Shown one piece after another: positions 1 through 8,771 of a DNA stretch of 64,000 nucleotides. Under the pieces are notes generated by a model. The model saw nothing but the letters and a program-made list of their open reading frames with translations. It was not told the DNA's origin and did not search any database. Within the stretch, counting starts at the first letter, position 1. Each line of letters starts with the position of its first letter. The stretch comes from Bradyrhizobium liaoningense (GTDB taxonomy: Bacteria > Pseudomonadota > Alphaproteobacteria > Rhizobiales > Xanthobacteraceae). Made by a program: the position numbers and the translations under genes. The DNA lies in assembly GCF_018130785.1 (NCBI RefSeq), contig NZ_JAFCJT010000004.1:298501-362500 (forward strand). The letters are read 5' to 3'.

Positions 1-317
1 TTGTCGTTTGGTTCTGGCTGCTCATTGTCATCTATGGCGACCTGTTCAGGCGCCACGACATTTCCGGATGGGGTAAGGCGCTGTGGGTGCTTGCACTTGT
101 TCTGACCTCCTACCTCGGCATCTTTGCTTACCTCATCACCCAAGGCAGGGGAATGGCGGAACGCAGCGCTGAGCAGGCTCAGCGGGCGCGCGAGGAATTA
201 CGGCACATCGTCGGCTTTAGTCTCGCAGACGAGATTTCCAAGCTCGATCAGCTCAAAAAATCGGGATCCATAACGGACGCCGAGTACGGGCGCCTTCGCA
301 CCAAGCTGGTCTCCTAA
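1..317 (+). CDS. SHOCT-domain membrane protein (5' end missing)
   Basis: The reading frame is open from the window edge, so the gene starts upstream. About 105 residues are visible. The N-terminal part carries two hydrophobic segments separated by a short polar stretch (LFRRHDISGWGKALW), which is the layout of the PLDc_N / phospholipase-D-nuclease N-terminal membrane hairpin. After a charged, Glu/Arg-rich linker the last 28 residues (DEISKLDQLKKSGSITDAEY, then GRLRTKLV) fit the SHOCT domain, a short C-terminal helical motif. Proteins of this two-part design are common small inner-membrane proteins in Bradyrhizobium, with no established function. The internal ATG at 153 is not a likely start because the conserved membrane hairpin lies before it. 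The family call is good; the role is unknown. Confidence 0.75.
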   Translation, partial: VVWFWLLIVIYGDLFRRHDISGWGKALWVLALVLTSYLGIFAYLITQGRGMAERSAEQAQRAREELRHIVGFSLADEISKLDQLKKSGSITDAEYGRLRTKLVS

Positions 318-343
318 CCATCGGTGAGGGAAGCGGGAGGCCC

Positions 344-736
344 ATGATGTTCGCAAAGCCTTTTGGCACCGTTGGAGCTCTTATTGCTGGCTTTGCAATT
401 GCGTGGACTGAAAGCGCGCATGCGGAAATATTCATAACAACAGCCACCATATCGCGGGGCGAGTTGGTCATCGTCGGAAGAGTAAGACGGCCCCGCGAGG
501 CCAGCGTGGAAATGAAGATCAGTCCGAGCAAAACCGTGAAAGTCGAGAGCACTTCGACCGGAGGATTTCGGTGGATTGGACCGGAGTTTCCATCGACTTG
601 CATCGTAAAGATCACGTCCGGACCAGATACGAGAGACGTGGTGATACAGAATTGCGGTCTCCAAGGACCAGCGGGTCCTCCAGGGCCGGCCGGACCTGCA
701 GGCCCGATCGGACCGCCCGGGCCCAAAGGGAATTAG
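344..736 (+). CDS. secreted protein with short collagen-like C-terminus
   Basis: 130 residues. The start at 344 has a GGGAGG ribosome site 5-6 bases upstream. Residues 1-27 are a signal peptide ending in AHA, so the protein is probably exported. Residues 28-105 look like a beta-rich domain with two cysteines (near 87 and 104) that could form a disulfide. From residue 104 the chain ends in about eight Gly-X-Y triplets (GLQGPAGPPGPAGPAGPIGP and on to GPKGN), a collagen-like tail. The family has been seen before in Bradyrhizobium as collagen-like proteins, but I know of no tested function. The tail is short for a stable triple helix. The coding call is firm and any role in adhesion or the envelope is a guess. 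Confidence 0.72.
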   Translation: MMFAKPFGTVGALIAGFAIAWTESAHAEIFITTATISRGELVIVGRVRRPREASVEMKISPSKTVKVESTSTGGFRWIGPEFPSTCIVKITSGPDTRDVVIQNCGLQGPAGPPGPAGPAGPIGPPGPKGN

Positions 737-929
737 AAGGCAGACTTCGTCTTGCCGGTTTGCAGGTTGCCCACCGGATCGCTCTCACATCAACAATCGA
801 GGTGTCGGTTCGAAGTCCTGACGGAGTGCTACTGCGCATTATTGGGCTTGGTCGCGTTTTCGACCGGAACCGCAGCGTGAGTTCCGCCATCCGTCCTTGT
901 CCACCTCGACTTTGAAGCCAAGCGGCATC

Positions 930-1022
930 GGCGGCGAGCGCGCGCATCGCCTAATCGCCGGTGCGGCACAGGCGGCCGAGCGCGCCAAGACGCTGGTTCA
1001 GCGCCTGCTCGCTTTCGCACTC
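930..1022 (+). pseudogene. remnant of a hybrid/PAS sensor histidine kinase (HisKA tail)
   Basis: The stretch from 737 to 1192 has no convincing intact gene. Within it, one frame reads ERAHRLIAGAAQAAERAKTL followed by VQRLLAFA. This matches the second helix of the HisKA dimerisation domain of Bradyrhizobium/Rhodopseudomonas histidine kinases, where ERA..LTQRLLAFARRQ is typical. After LAFA the similarity stops (DRTASRRHPHRC), and I see no upstream phospho-acceptor His box or downstream ATPase domain. I read it as a decayed fragment. The rest of 737-1192 shows nothing I can name. Confidence 0.45.
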
Positions 1023-1192
1023 GATAGGACGGCGTCCAGGCGGCATCCGCATCGGTGCCGCATAAGTCAACTTGCCGCGCGGTCAAAAACCGCGCGGCGA
1101 TGGGTAGCATTGCTTTTTTGATCGCAGAGTTCGTTCTCTGTTAGAGAGTAGATCTTATCGATCGTGGGTGCGCTCTCGCGAGAGGCCAGCAC

Positions 1193-1327
1193 ATGATTGA
1201 GCTTTGGAACAAGTGGTACGGGACCTTCGCCTCTGTCGAGGCGCTGGCAGCCGTCGTCGTTATTGCCGTGGTGACCGCTGGCATTCTTACGCTAATTGAG
1301 AGCCAGCGGCATAGGACAAAACATTGA
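1193..1327 (+). CDS. 44-residue single-pass membrane protein
   Basis: An ATG at 1193 opens a 44-codon frame ending at the TGA at 1325. The protein starts MIELWNKWYGTFASVEAL, runs through a clear hydrophobic helix of about 20 residues (roughly 17-36) and ends in a basic tail (ESQRHRTKH). The upstream GAGAGG, 9 bases before the ATG, is an acceptable ribosome site. It has the look of the many small inner-membrane peptides that gene finders miss, and I do not recognise a family. Another small membrane protein follows within 75 bases. Composition supports coding but does not prove it. Confidence 0.4.
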   Translation: MIELWNKWYGTFASVEALAAVVVIAVVTAGILTLIESQRHRTKH

Positions 1328-1401
1328 TGGGGAGGCGTAGGAAAACGGTCAGCTGGACCATCCGGTGAGAGGCGTTAAATGCTCCTATGCAGGAGGATCA
1401 A

Positions 1402-1767
1402 ATGATCCTTTCTCGTGCAAGCTGGACACACAGGAATGCTCCTTGGCAGGAAGCATTATGCACATGCGCGGTGTTGAGCATACTGGTCGCGGCTCCTGCA
1501 TTCTTGATGATACTCCTGCTGGATTCCCAGCTCCTCTTACCAGCGCTCAGTATTCTATTTTTCTCAGACGCGATGATCACTGCGCTCTTGGCTTGGGCAA
1601 AGTCGGGAAATGCGACATTCGAAAATGTAACGCTATGGGATGTTGCCGGGGCATTGACCATGTTGGGTTGTGCCGCAGCGATTCTTGGCGAACCAGATCA
1701 AGTGGCACTGCTTTTCGAGCAACCGGTCGGACAACATTCGGACGCGGCTCCAAGCGATAGCCCCTGA
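1402..1767 (+). CDS. small multi-pass membrane protein, unknown function
   Basis: 121 residues from the ATG at 1402, chosen because AGGAGG lies 6 bases upstream; an in-frame ATG at 1387 lies on the other side of that site. The N-terminus is polar (MILSRASWTHRNAPWQ). Three hydrophobic segments follow (roughly residues 18-38, 42-62 and 72-92), then an acidic, Pro/Ser-rich tail. No known domain is recognised. It sits upstream of the TerC-like gene on the same strand with a gap of about 100 bases, so co-expression is possible but not shown. Confidence 0.55.
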   Translation: MILSRASWTHRNAPWQEALCTCAVLSILVAAPAFLMILLLDSQLLLPALSILFFSDAMITALLAWAKSGNATFENVTLWDVAGALTMLGCAAAILGEPDQVALLFEQPVGQHSDAAPSDSP

Positions 1768-1864
1768 TAACCGGCGACGTTAGGCCCCCGTTTCTTGGTG
1801 GCAGGTATCGCTCAACCGATCCTCGCTTGGAGCTGTCCATTCCCCTGCACCGGGGACATGACTC

Positions 1865-2491
1865 GTGCTTGATTATTTCAATACAGATGTCCTTAGCGTC
1901 CTCTTGCAGGTCGTTCTGATCGATCTTGTTCTCGCTGGCGACAACGCCATCGTCATCGGTCTTGCCGCAGCGGGACTTCCTCAGGCGCAACGAGGCAAGG
2001 CGATTTTCATCGGGATCGCCGCGGCGACGATACTGCGCCTATTGTTCGCCGGGCTGGCGACACAAATCCTTCAGATCGTCGGGCTCCTGCTCGCTGGCGG
2101 GATCCTGTTGTTGTGGGTATGTTGGAAAATGTGGCGCGAATTACATACGTCTTCCACGGAGCCCGCAGGTGCGAAGGAGGTTGCTGGAGCTGCAGGAAAC
2201 AAACCTCGCAAAACACTCGCCCAAGCGAGTTGGCAGATTATCGTGGCCGACGCTTCCATGTCGCTCGACAATATCCTGGCCGTAGCGGGGGCGGCACGCG
2301 AGCATCCAGTGGTTTTGATTTTCGGCTTGGGGCTTTCCATCGCGATGATGGGCGTGGCCGCATCATTCATTGCCCGCCTTCTGCAAACTCATCGATGGAT
2401 TGCTTACGTCGGCCTAGCCGTCATCCTTTATGTGGCGGGTGAGATGATATTTCGAGGGACGTTGGATGTCATCAAGGTTGCGTCGATATGA
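1865..2491 (+). CDS. TerC family (YjbE-type) integral membrane protein
   Basis: 208 residues from a GTG start. The family is recognised from the acidic membrane motif LIDLVLAGDNAIVIGLAA in the first helix and its partner ASMSLDNILAVAGAA in the second half (about residues 130-145). The paired Asp/Asn motifs are the hallmark of TerC/Alx/YjbE proteins, which belong to the LysE-related transporters and are linked to metal ion (manganese, calcium) export and tellurium resistance. About seven hydrophobic helices are visible, with a soluble loop near residues 85-120. The length is that of the short YjbE group rather than the 300-residue TerC group. The ion transported cannot be read from the sequence. 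Confidence 0.88.
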   Translation: MLDYFNTDVLSVLLQVVLIDLVLAGDNAIVIGLAAAGLPQAQRGKAIFIGIAAATILRLLFAGLATQILQIVGLLLAGGILLLWVCWKMWRELHTSSTEPAGAKEVAGAAGNKPRKTLAQASWQIIVADASMSLDNILAVAGAAREHPVVLIFGLGLSIAMMGVAASFIARLLQTHRWIAYVGLAVILYVAGEMIFRGTLDVIKVASI

Positions 2492-2752
2492 CGGCCCTGT
2501 CTTAGGCTTGGACAACAAGGCGTCGGGCGAGTTCATGGGGCTCAAGCGACTCGCGAAACGCAAGCAGGCCGCCAAACGGTCAGCGGCAGTCCATTCGTCT
2601 CGGCGTTCGACGGACGGCAAGCCCCGAGCCTTCAGCGAGCGGAGGGCAGCTGCGAAGACAAGGTCGCTACTGATGCCCGCGATGGTCTTGGCTTGGGCTG
2701 AACCGCCAAAAACGCGATAACTTCAGACACTCAAGCGGTTATCTGAGTTAGA

Positions 2753-2828
2753 TGGTGCCCAGGGGCGGAATCGAACCACCGACACTGCGATTTTCAGTCG
2801 CATGCTCTACCAACTGAGCTACCTGGGC
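2753..2828 (-). tRNA. tRNA-Phe (GAA)
   Basis: Read on the minus strand, the 76 nt begin GCCCAGGTAGCTCAGTTGG and end in an encoded CCA. The acceptor stem GCCCAGG pairs with CCTGGGC. The anticodon loop is CTGAAAA with anticodon GAA, and the T-arm is GTGGTTCGATTCCGC-like. It lies 187 bases downstream of yacG on the same strand, a linkage seen in many alphaproteobacteria. Confidence 0.97.
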
Positions 2829-3014
2829 GTGCTCCAAGAGAGGGGCCAAAGCCCATCGAGCGGGCGGTTTATAGTGGGCTGGAAGCGGCCTGTCCACCCA
2901 CGCTTCGCCGATGGCTTCGCGGGGCACGACCCGGCTGTGCACAAGCTGGGGCGGGCTTGCCGCGGCTGGCGTGCAGCCCGTCAACCACGCCATTAAATAA
3001 TTGATATTATTTAT

Positions 3015-3197
3015 CTATTCTTCGCCATCCGCCTCGTCGTCACGACCGGGGATGACGTAGGAGCCTTTCAGCCAGCGGTTCAGGTCGACGTCGCGGCAGC
3101 GCGACGAGCAGAACGGACGGGTGGCCTGCGCCTGCGGCTTGCCGCAGATCGGGCAGGTTTTGAGCGGGCCGGCGGGCTTTTTGACGTGGTCGTCCAT
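3015..3197 (-). CDS. yacG: DNA gyrase inhibitor YacG
   Basis: 60 residues. The zinc-binding pattern CPICGKP...CSSRCRDVDLNRWL (Cys-x2-Cys, then Cys-x3-Cys) is diagnostic of YacG, a small zinc protein that in E. coli binds GyrB and inhibits gyrase. The C-terminus is acidic, as in the family. It is the last protein gene of the hisD-maf cluster and is followed by tRNA-Phe. The length is normal. Confidence 0.93.
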   Translation of the reverse strand: MDDHVKKPAGPLKTCPICGKPQAQATRPFCSSRCRDVDLNRWLKGSYVIPGRDDEADGEE

Positions 3198-3341
3198 GAT
3201 GTCGGCGGCTTACTCGGGATGAGGGCGTTCAAGAGCCTGTCGGCAAAGCGGTTCCTCGGGCGGACGCGCAGGCGTCGCGGGCCGGGTCCGGTGGCCCCAT
3301 TCTACTGTGCATGGGGTTGTTTTCGAGATTTTTGTCGGCGG

Positions 3342-3971
3342 CTAGATGGCCGTGGCGTTGAGCCAGCCGAAGCGGGTCGGAAAACCTTCGCCGCCGAGCA
3401 GCGTCGTGGTCTCGTACAGCGGCAGGCCGACGACGTTGCTGTAGGAGCCGACCATCTTGACCACGAAGGAGCCGGCGATGCCCTGCACGGCGTAGCCGCC
3501 GGCTTTGCCGCGCCATTCGCCCGAGCCGATATAGGCCTGGATGTCGTCCTCGGAGAGGCGCTTGAAGCGGACGCGGGTCTCGACCAGGCGCTGGCGGAAG
3601 GCCTCGCGCGGCGTGACCAGGCAGATCGCGGTGTAGACGCGGTGGTTGCGGCCCGACAGCAGCCGCAGGCACTGTGCGGCCTCATCGACAAGGTTGGCCT
3701 TGGGCAGGATGCGGCGGCCGACCGCCACAACCGTATCGGCCGAGAGGATGAAGGCGCCGCGCAGCTCGTCGTCGAGCTGCACCGATTTCAGCGCCGCATC
3801 GGCCTTGGCCCTCGCGAGACGGTTGGCGCAGGCGCGCGGCAGCTCGCCCCGCTTCGGCGTCTCATCGACGTCGGCCGGCCGGAGCGCGTCCGGCTCGATG
3901 CCGGCCTGGTTGAGCAGCGACAGGCGCCGCGGCGAACCGGAGGCAAGAACGAATTTGGGGCGGCCGAGCAT
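3342..3971 (-). CDS. maf: Maf family nucleoside triphosphate pyrophosphatase
   Basis: 209 residues from the ATG at 3971. This start begins [16 protein letters not shown], the conserved Maf N-terminus, so longer upstream readings of the frame are not supported. Maf signatures visible are SGSPRR near residue 11, the SADTVV motif near 77, and KAGGYAVQG near 160. Maf proteins hydrolyse non-canonical and some canonical nucleotides (dTTP, UTP, m7GTP depending on subfamily) and act as house-cleaning enzymes. The subfamily is not certain here. It lies between the low-molecular-weight phosphatase gene and yacG, as in related genomes. Confidence 0.92.
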   Translation of the reverse strand: MLGRPKFVLASGSPRRLSLLNQAGIEPDALRPADVDETPKRGELPRACANRLARAKADAALKSVQLDDELRGAFILSADTVVAVGRRILPKANLVDEAAQCLRLLSGRNHRVYTAICLVTPREAFRQRLVETRVRFKRLSEDDIQAYIGSGEWRGKAGGYAVQGIAGSFVVKMVGSYSNVVGLPLYETTTLLGGEGFPTRFGWLNATAI

Positions 3972-4116
3972 CAGGTGATTGGGGGATGAAGCAGGGGGTG
4001 AATTGCGCGCGGAACCTATCGGAAGGGGGCTGATTTCACAACCCGGGAACCCGGACTTTGGTGATTCGAGGCGTCCAACATGCGTGTGCCCTCGGTCTGT
4101 GACGCGGGTGTTACGG

Positions 4117-4584
4117 CTACCCGCTCGCCGCGCCGACCTTTGCAAAACGCCTGCGGATACGCATCAGGAGCTGGTCGCAGACCTCGCGGTAGGCGGCGAG
4201 CTTCTGGTCGCGGCTGCCTTCGATGGTGGTGGGATCCTGTGTCGGCCAGTATTCGACGTCGGCGGCGAGCGTGCGGGTCAGCTCCAGCGCCTTGTGGTGC
4301 GCTTCGGGCGAGAGCGTGATGATGAGGTCGAAATTCAGCCCCTCCCAGTCCTCCAGCTCCTCGAAGGTCTGCGGCTTGTGGACGGAGATGTCCTGGCCGA
4401 GCTCGGCCATCACGCTGACCGCGAACGGATCGAGCTCGCCCTTCCTCGCGCCGGCCGATTTCACGTAGAGGCCTTGCGGAAACATGTGCCGCAGTAGGCT
4501 CTCGGCCATCGGCGAGCGCACGCTGTTCATCGCACAGGCGAACAGCACCGATTGCGGATCGCGTGCGCGTGGGGGCGCAGCCAT
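4117..4584 (-). CDS. low-molecular-weight protein tyrosine phosphatase family
   Basis: 155 residues. The P-loop CAMNSVR (Cys17 to Arg23, pattern C-x5-R) near the N-terminus and the general-acid loop WPTQDPTT (Asp117) are both present, so the enzyme should be active. The family includes protein tyrosine phosphatases and thioredoxin-coupled arsenate reductases. The absence of further cysteines in suitable positions favours phosphatase activity. The gene lies 6 bases after the UPF0262 gene and so belongs to the same transcript. Its substrate is unknown. Confidence 0.85.
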   Translation of the reverse strand: MAAPPRARDPQSVLFACAMNSVRSPMAESLLRHMFPQGLYVKSAGARKGELDPFAVSVMAELGQDISVHKPQTFEELEDWEGLNFDLIITLSPEAHHKALELTRTLAADVEYWPTQDPTTIEGSRDQKLAAYREVCDQLLMRIRRRFAKVGAASG

Positions 4585-4590
4585 CCGCGT

Positions 4591-5088
4591 TTAGCCCTTC
4601 CAATGAAGAACAGTAATGAGCGTGAACAGCCGGCGCGAGGTCTCGAAGTCGACCCGCACCTTGCCCTTCAGCCGCTCCTGGAGCGTGCGCGATCCCTCGT
4701 CATGGATGCCGCGGCGCCCCATGTCGATGGCCTCGATCTTGTCCGGGGTCGCCGTCCGGATCGCCTGATAGTAGCTGTCGCAGATCATGAAATAGTCCTT
4801 CACGATCCGCCGGAACGGCGTCAGCGACAACAGATGCGCGACCACGGGCGCGCCGTCCTCGCGGCGGATGTCGAACATCAGCCGGCTGCCGGTGATGCCG
4901 ATATGCAGCGTGAACGGCCCCTTCCCGTTGGCACCGTCAGGCGCAAACAAATTCTGCTCGATCAGGTCGTAGATGGCGATCGCGCGCTCGTGCTCGATGT
5001 CGGGCCCGGAACGGCCGATCGAGTCCTCGTCGAGCGTGACCGCGACGATGCGATTGGTCGAGTCGTCCTGTTCGGGCGGCTGGGTCAT
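4591..5088 (-). CDS. UPF0262 family protein
   Basis: 165 residues from the ATG at 5088, which overlaps the hisD stop by 4 bases (ATGA) and so marks the start well. The sequence (for example DPN-free core [20 protein letters not shown], then [20 protein letters not shown]) matches the conserved alphaproteobacterial UPF0262 family. The family has no assigned function but is nearly always found immediately after hisD. The family call is confident and no biochemical role is claimed. Confidence 0.9.
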   Translation of the reverse strand: MTQPPEQDDSTNRIVAVTLDEDSIGRSGPDIEHERAIAIYDLIEQNLFAPDGANGKGPFTLHIGITGSRLMFDIRREDGAPVVAHLLSLTPFRRIVKDYFMICDSYYQAIRTATPDKIEAIDMGRRGIHDEGSRTLQERLKGKVRVDFETSRRLFTLITVLHWKG

Positions 5089-6380
5089 GACAGATTGAGG
5101 CGCAATCCAATCGAGCGCGAATGGGCGTCCAGCCCTTCCGCTTGTCCGAGCGTCATCGCGGCAGGTCCCAGCGCACGCAGCTGGTCCGGGCCGCATTTCA
5201 GGATCGAGGTGCGCTTCATGAAGTCGGCGACCCCGAGGCCTGAGGAGAATCGCGCCGAGCGCGCCGTGGGCAGCACATGGTTGGAGCCGCCGACATAATC
5301 GCCGATCGCCTCGGGCGTATGCGCGCCGAGGAACACCGCGCCGGCATTGCGGATCTTTCCGGCGAGCGCGTCGGGATCATCAGTCATGATCTCGAGATGC
5401 TCGGCCGCGATCGCATCCGCGAGCGGAACGGCGTCGGCAAGATTCTTCACCATGATGATGGCACCGAAATCGGCCCAGGATGCGCTGGCGATCGCGGTGC
5501 GCGGCAGTGTCTTCAGCTGGGCCTCGACAGCCTTTTCGACATCCGCGGCGAGGCGCGCGGAATCCGTGATCAGGATCGATTGCGCGCTGGCATCATGTTC
5601 GGCCTGTGCCAAAAGGTCGGCGGCGATCCAGTCGGCATTGCCGGTGTCGTCGGCGATCACCAGCACCTCGGAGGGGCCGGCGATCATGTCGATGCCGACC
5701 TTGCCGAACACCAGCCGTTTTGCAGCGGCGACATAGGCATTGCCGGGCCCGACGATCTTGGCTACCGGCGCGATCGTCGCAGTGCCGTGCGCGAGCGCGG
5801 CAACGGCCTGCGCGCCGCCGACCCGGTAGATCTCGCTAACGCCGCCGAGTTGGGCTGCCGCCAGCACCAGCGGATTGAGCTTGCCGTCCGGCGACGGCAC
5901 CACCATTACGAGGCGCGCGACGCCGGCGACCTTCGCGGGTACCGCGTTCATCAGCACCGAGGACGGATAGGCCGCGGTGCCGCCGGGCACATAGAGGCCG
6001 GCGGATTCGATCGCGGTGTAGCGCCAGCCGAGCTCGACGCCAAGCGGATCGGTGAAGCGCTCGTCCTTCGGAAGCTGGCGGCGGTGATAGGTCTCGATGC
6101 GGTCGCGCGCGAGCATGAGCGCATCCAGCGTCGCCGCATCGCAAGCCTTTACGGCCGTCTCGATCTCGGCGACGGTGACGCGCAGGCCAGACGCATCCAG
6201 CTTCAGCCGGTCGAACTTTGCGGTGGCCTCGAGCAGGGCCGCATCGCCCCGCCTGGCCACGTCGTCGACGATGGCACGCGCGGCGGCCTCGACGTCGGCC
6301 GAGACCTCGCGCTTGGCGGCGAGGAAGGCCGCGAATCGCTGGTCAAAATCGGCGCTGCTGCGGTCGAGACGAACGGGCAT
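5085..6380 (-). CDS. hisD: histidinol dehydrogenase
   Basis: 431 residues from the ATG at 6380 (MPVRLDRSS); the family length is about 430. The enzyme catalyses the last two steps of histidine synthesis, oxidising L-histidinol to L-histidine with two NAD+. Characteristic segments include [34 protein letters not shown], the Gln-x2-His zinc/base region [11 protein letters not shown], and near the C-terminus AEHLEIM and [13 protein letters not shown]. Translational coupling to the UPF0262 gene is indicated by the 4-base overlap. Confidence 0.97.
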   Translation of the reverse strand: MPVRLDRSSADFDQRFAAFLAAKREVSADVEAAARAIVDDVARRGDAALLEATAKFDRLKLDASGLRVTVAEIETAVKACDAATLDALMLARDRIETYHRRQLPKDERFTDPLGVELGWRYTAIESAGLYVPGGTAAYPSSVLMNAVPAKVAGVARLVMVVPSPDGKLNPLVLAAAQLGGVSEIYRVGGAQAVAALAHGTATIAPVAKIVGPGNAYVAAAKRLVFGKVGIDMIAGPSEVLVIADDTGNADWIAADLLAQAEHDASAQSILITDSARLAADVEKAVEAQLKTLPRTAIASASWADFGAIIMVKNLADAVPLADAIAAEHLEIMTDDPDALAGKIRNAGAVFLGAHTPEAIGDYVGGSNHVLPTARSARFSSGLGVADFMKRTSILKCGPDQLRALGPAAMTLGQAEGLDAHSRSIGLRLNLS

Positions 6381-6525
6381 TTTTGGCTTGGCTTCTGGCT
6401 GGTCTTTGGGGCGGATTGGCGTACCCGCCCCCCTGCTCAATGGCGCGGCGGGAAAGCTGCGTCAACCCTCGGGAGATGCCGTTCCGGCAGCGGCCCGACC
6501 TGGTTTGACTGGTATACCGGCCAAC

Positions 6526-6975
6526 TCACCCCTCCTCCTCGATGCCCAGTCCCGCCCCCAGCTCGTCCGCCCCCAGATCCGTCAATTCGCATTCCAGACA
6601 TTCGACGTCGAGGCGGATGGCGCCGCCATGGGCGAACAGCAGCAGGGCGCTGCCGCCGGGCTCCTCGTCGCGGCCGTCCTGAGGGTGAAACTCGATGCCG
6701 ACGAGGTCCAGAACCTCGTCCGGCGCGCCGAGGTCGATTTTGCGCGACTTGCAGGCGAGCACGCGGTCGAAGCGGAGCGCGGCGACCAGCCGGCGGGGTT
6801 CGGCCTCGCCGTCCAGAGTCTGCTCCCAGTCCAGCCGGCTCATCCCGACCACCAGCCGCTTCTCGCTTTGCCGCCAGATGATGTCGGCGGCCTGGACGCG
6901 GGCGTCCTGCACATGGGTCGAGATCACGGCGAGATCGTCGGCGTCGAGCGCGATCAGTTTGAGCTGGGGAGACAT
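6526..6975 (-). CDS. DUF2948 family protein
   Basis: 149 residues from the ATG at 6975; an in-frame ATG at 6984 sits closer to a GGAG and is an alternative. The protein (MSPQLKLIALDADDLAVIST) fits DUF2948, a conserved alphaproteobacterial family usually placed just before hisD. It is predicted soluble and acidic, with no catalytic motif visible. In many relatives murA precedes this gene. Here the upstream neighbour is instead an NAD-binding protein in the same direction. Confidence 0.85.
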   Translation of the reverse strand: MSPQLKLIALDADDLAVISTHVQDARVQAADIIWRQSEKRLVVGMSRLDWEQTLDGEAEPRRLVAALRFDRVLACKSRKIDLGAPDEVLDLVGIEFHPQDGRDEEPGGSALLLFAHGGAIRLDVECLECELTDLGADELGAGLGIEEEG

Positions 6976-7056
6976 CGCCGGCATTTCTCCTCGGGGACCG
7001 ATAAGGCTCAACGCGCGCGGACGCGGAAATTTCCGTGAAACTAACGGGCCAGCCGG

Positions 7057-7716
7057 CTAGAGGCTATTGATATCCTCCATCTCCAGCACCTTGCGCGGAT
7101 ACCCCTCCCGGGCGACACGAATCATGGCGCGGCCCATCTGCTCGGTCGAGGTGACGAGCCGCGGCGAGATCCGGCGCAATACCGACCAGAGCGGCCCGGT
7201 CACATTGTAGACCGCCTGCACCCAGGCGGTCTTGGAGCGGATGCCGTGCAGCGGCTGGATCGCGCCGGGCCGGAACATGTAGGCCGCCTTGAACGGCAGC
7301 TTGAAGAGATCGTTCTCGGTCTTGCCCTTGACCCGCGCCCACATCCGCGATCCCTGCTCGGTGGAATCGGTGCCGGCGCCGGTGACGTAGACGAATGTCA
7401 TCTGCGGATTGAGCTTCGCGAGCGTCGTCGCGGCCGCGAGCGTGAGATCGTAGGTGAGATGGCGATAGCGATCCTCGCTCATGCCGATCGAGGAGACGCC
7501 GAGGCAGAAGAAGCAGGCATCGAAGCCCGTGAGCTGCGCTTCGATCGCCGAGTAGTCGGTGAAATCGCCGTGCGAGATTTCGGTGAGCTTGGCGTTGCGC
7601 ACGCCGGTCAGGCTGCGGCCGACCACGAGCACGCGGTCGATGCCGGGGTCGATCAGGCATTCGCGCAATACGCCCTGCCCGACCATGCCGGTCGCGCCAA
7701 AGATGATGACTTGCAT
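7057..7716 (-). CDS. NAD(P)-binding epimerase/dehydratase-like protein
   Basis: 219 residues from the ATG at 7716, which has a GGGGG ribosome site; an in-frame ATG at 7746 overlaps the stop of the preceding SDR gene and is possible. The Rossmann motif IIFGATGMVGQGVL opens the protein (GxxGxxG). It resembles the NAD(P)H-binding atypical SDRs that include eukaryotic HTATIP2-like proteins (YVTGAGTDSTEQ, RPGAIQPLHG). No catalytic Tyr-x3-Lys is in the usual position, so it may not be a dehydrogenase. It is probably co-transcribed with the SDR gene upstream. Confidence 0.75.
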   Translation of the reverse strand: MQVIIFGATGMVGQGVLRECLIDPGIDRVLVVGRSLTGVRNAKLTEISHGDFTDYSAIEAQLTGFDACFFCLGVSSIGMSEDRYRHLTYDLTLAAATTLAKLNPQMTFVYVTGAGTDSTEQGSRMWARVKGKTENDLFKLPFKAAYMFRPGAIQPLHGIRSKTAWVQAVYNVTGPLWSVLRRISPRLVTSTEQMGRAMIRVAREGYPRKVLEMEDINSL

Positions 7717-7742
7717 CGGGACGCCCCCAACGGGCTCGCGGC

Positions 7743-8681
7743 TCATGCGGCGACCGCTATCTCGTCAAAGGATACACCGGTCAACGTCGCCGAGACATCC
7801 CACAGCATGGCGGCCGCGGCGAAATCCTTCGCCTGCGGCATGATCTTCGCCGGCCCGGGCGGCCCCTTCAATTCGTAGAACCAGTTCGGACCGTAGTAAC
7901 CGCCGGGCTCTGCGGCCGGCGAGGTCGCGGCGAGCAAGGTTGGCAGTGCACCTTCGGCCGCAGACTGGCTGATGAAAGGCTGGAGCCAGCGGCTGACACG
8001 CGACTGGAAGGTCTTGGCGCCCGGCCCGTTCGCAATGAGATCGGTCCGCGCATAGCCGGGATGGGCGGCAAGGCTCATCAGCTCCCAGCCGGCGGCGAGG
8101 CTGCGGCGCTGCAACTCCAGCGAAAACATCAGCATCGCCAGCTTGGACTGGCAATAGGCGCGCCAGGGACGATAGGAACGCTTGCTCTGCAAATCGTCGA
8201 AATTGATCGCGCCGGAGCGGTGCGCGAGGCTCGACAGATTGACGATGCGAGGCGCTTTCGCGCGGCGAAGCTGCGGCAACAGCTGTGCCGTCAGCGCGTA
8301 ATGGCCGAGATAGTTGGTGCCGAGCTGCATCTCGAAACCATCCTCCGTCTGCTGCCGCTTCGGCAGCGCCATCACGCCGGCATTGTTGATCAGGAGGTCG
8401 AGCTGCTCGTTGCTGGCGGCAAAGCGCCTGGTAAAATCGGCGACGGAGGAAAGACTGGCGAGATCGAGATGCTCGTAGGCGATCAATGCGTTGGGAAACC
8501 GCTCGCAAATGCCCTCGATCGCCCGCAGGCCCTTTGCGTCGTTGCGTCCGGTGAGTATGACAATGGCACCGGCGCCTGCCAGCGCCATCGCCGTCTCGTA
8601 GCCGAGGCCGCCCGTCGCCCCGGTCACGACGGCGGTCTTGCCGCTGAGAGAGGGGATGTCTGCCGTGCTCCAGTCGGTCAT
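7743..8681 (-). CDS. short-chain dehydrogenase/reductase
   Basis: 312 residues. A classical SDR with cofactor motif TGATGGLGYETA, the NNAGVMA motif, catalytic Ser in VNLSSLAHRSG and YCQSKLAM as the Tyr-x3-Lys pair. The long C-terminal region and sequence style resemble the retinol dehydrogenase / WW-oxidoreductase-like branch. The gene is divergent from a TetR regulator 90 bases away, which probably controls it. The substrate is unknown. Confidence 0.88.
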   Translation of the reverse strand: MTDWSTADIPSLSGKTAVVTGATGGLGYETAMALAGAGAIVILTGRNDAKGLRAIEGICERFPNALIAYEHLDLASLSSVADFTRRFAASNEQLDLLINNAGVMALPKRQQTEDGFEMQLGTNYLGHYALTAQLLPQLRRAKAPRIVNLSSLAHRSGAINFDDLQSKRSYRPWRAYCQSKLAMLMFSLELQRRSLAAGWELMSLAAHPGYARTDLIANGPGAKTFQSRVSRWLQPFISQSAAEGALPTLLAATSPAAEPGGYYGPNWFYELKGPPGPAKIMPQAKDFAAAAMLWDVSATLTGVSFDEIAVAA

Positions 8682-8745
8682 GCCATGTCTCCAGGCGCTA
8701 TCAGGGGGTGGAAAAGGCCCGCGACCGGTCTAAATGTGCACTGGG

Positions 8746-8757
8746 TGCAAGTTTGCA
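8746..8757. promoter_or_regulatory. candidate TetR operator (TGCAA-GT-TTGCA)
   Basis: The 90-base gap between the divergent SDR and TetR genes holds a perfect inverted repeat TGCAAGTTTGCA. A second TGCA pair (TGCACTGGGTGCA) immediately overlaps it on the left. It is about 15 bases before the TetR start. The position and symmetry suit a TetR dimer site that would control both genes. No binding data exist; this is inference. Confidence 0.45.
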
Positions 8758-8771
8758 AGAGGTGAAATAAT

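Noticed and set aside
2466..2720. An 84-codon frame after the TerC-like gene
   Set aside because: It overlaps TerC, lacks a clear ribosome site and a recognisable family, and has an odd basic composition. It is not called, though a short basic peptide cannot be excluded.
3972..4116. Place where infA would be expected
   Set aside because: The gap is only 145 bases and contains no InfA-like frame.
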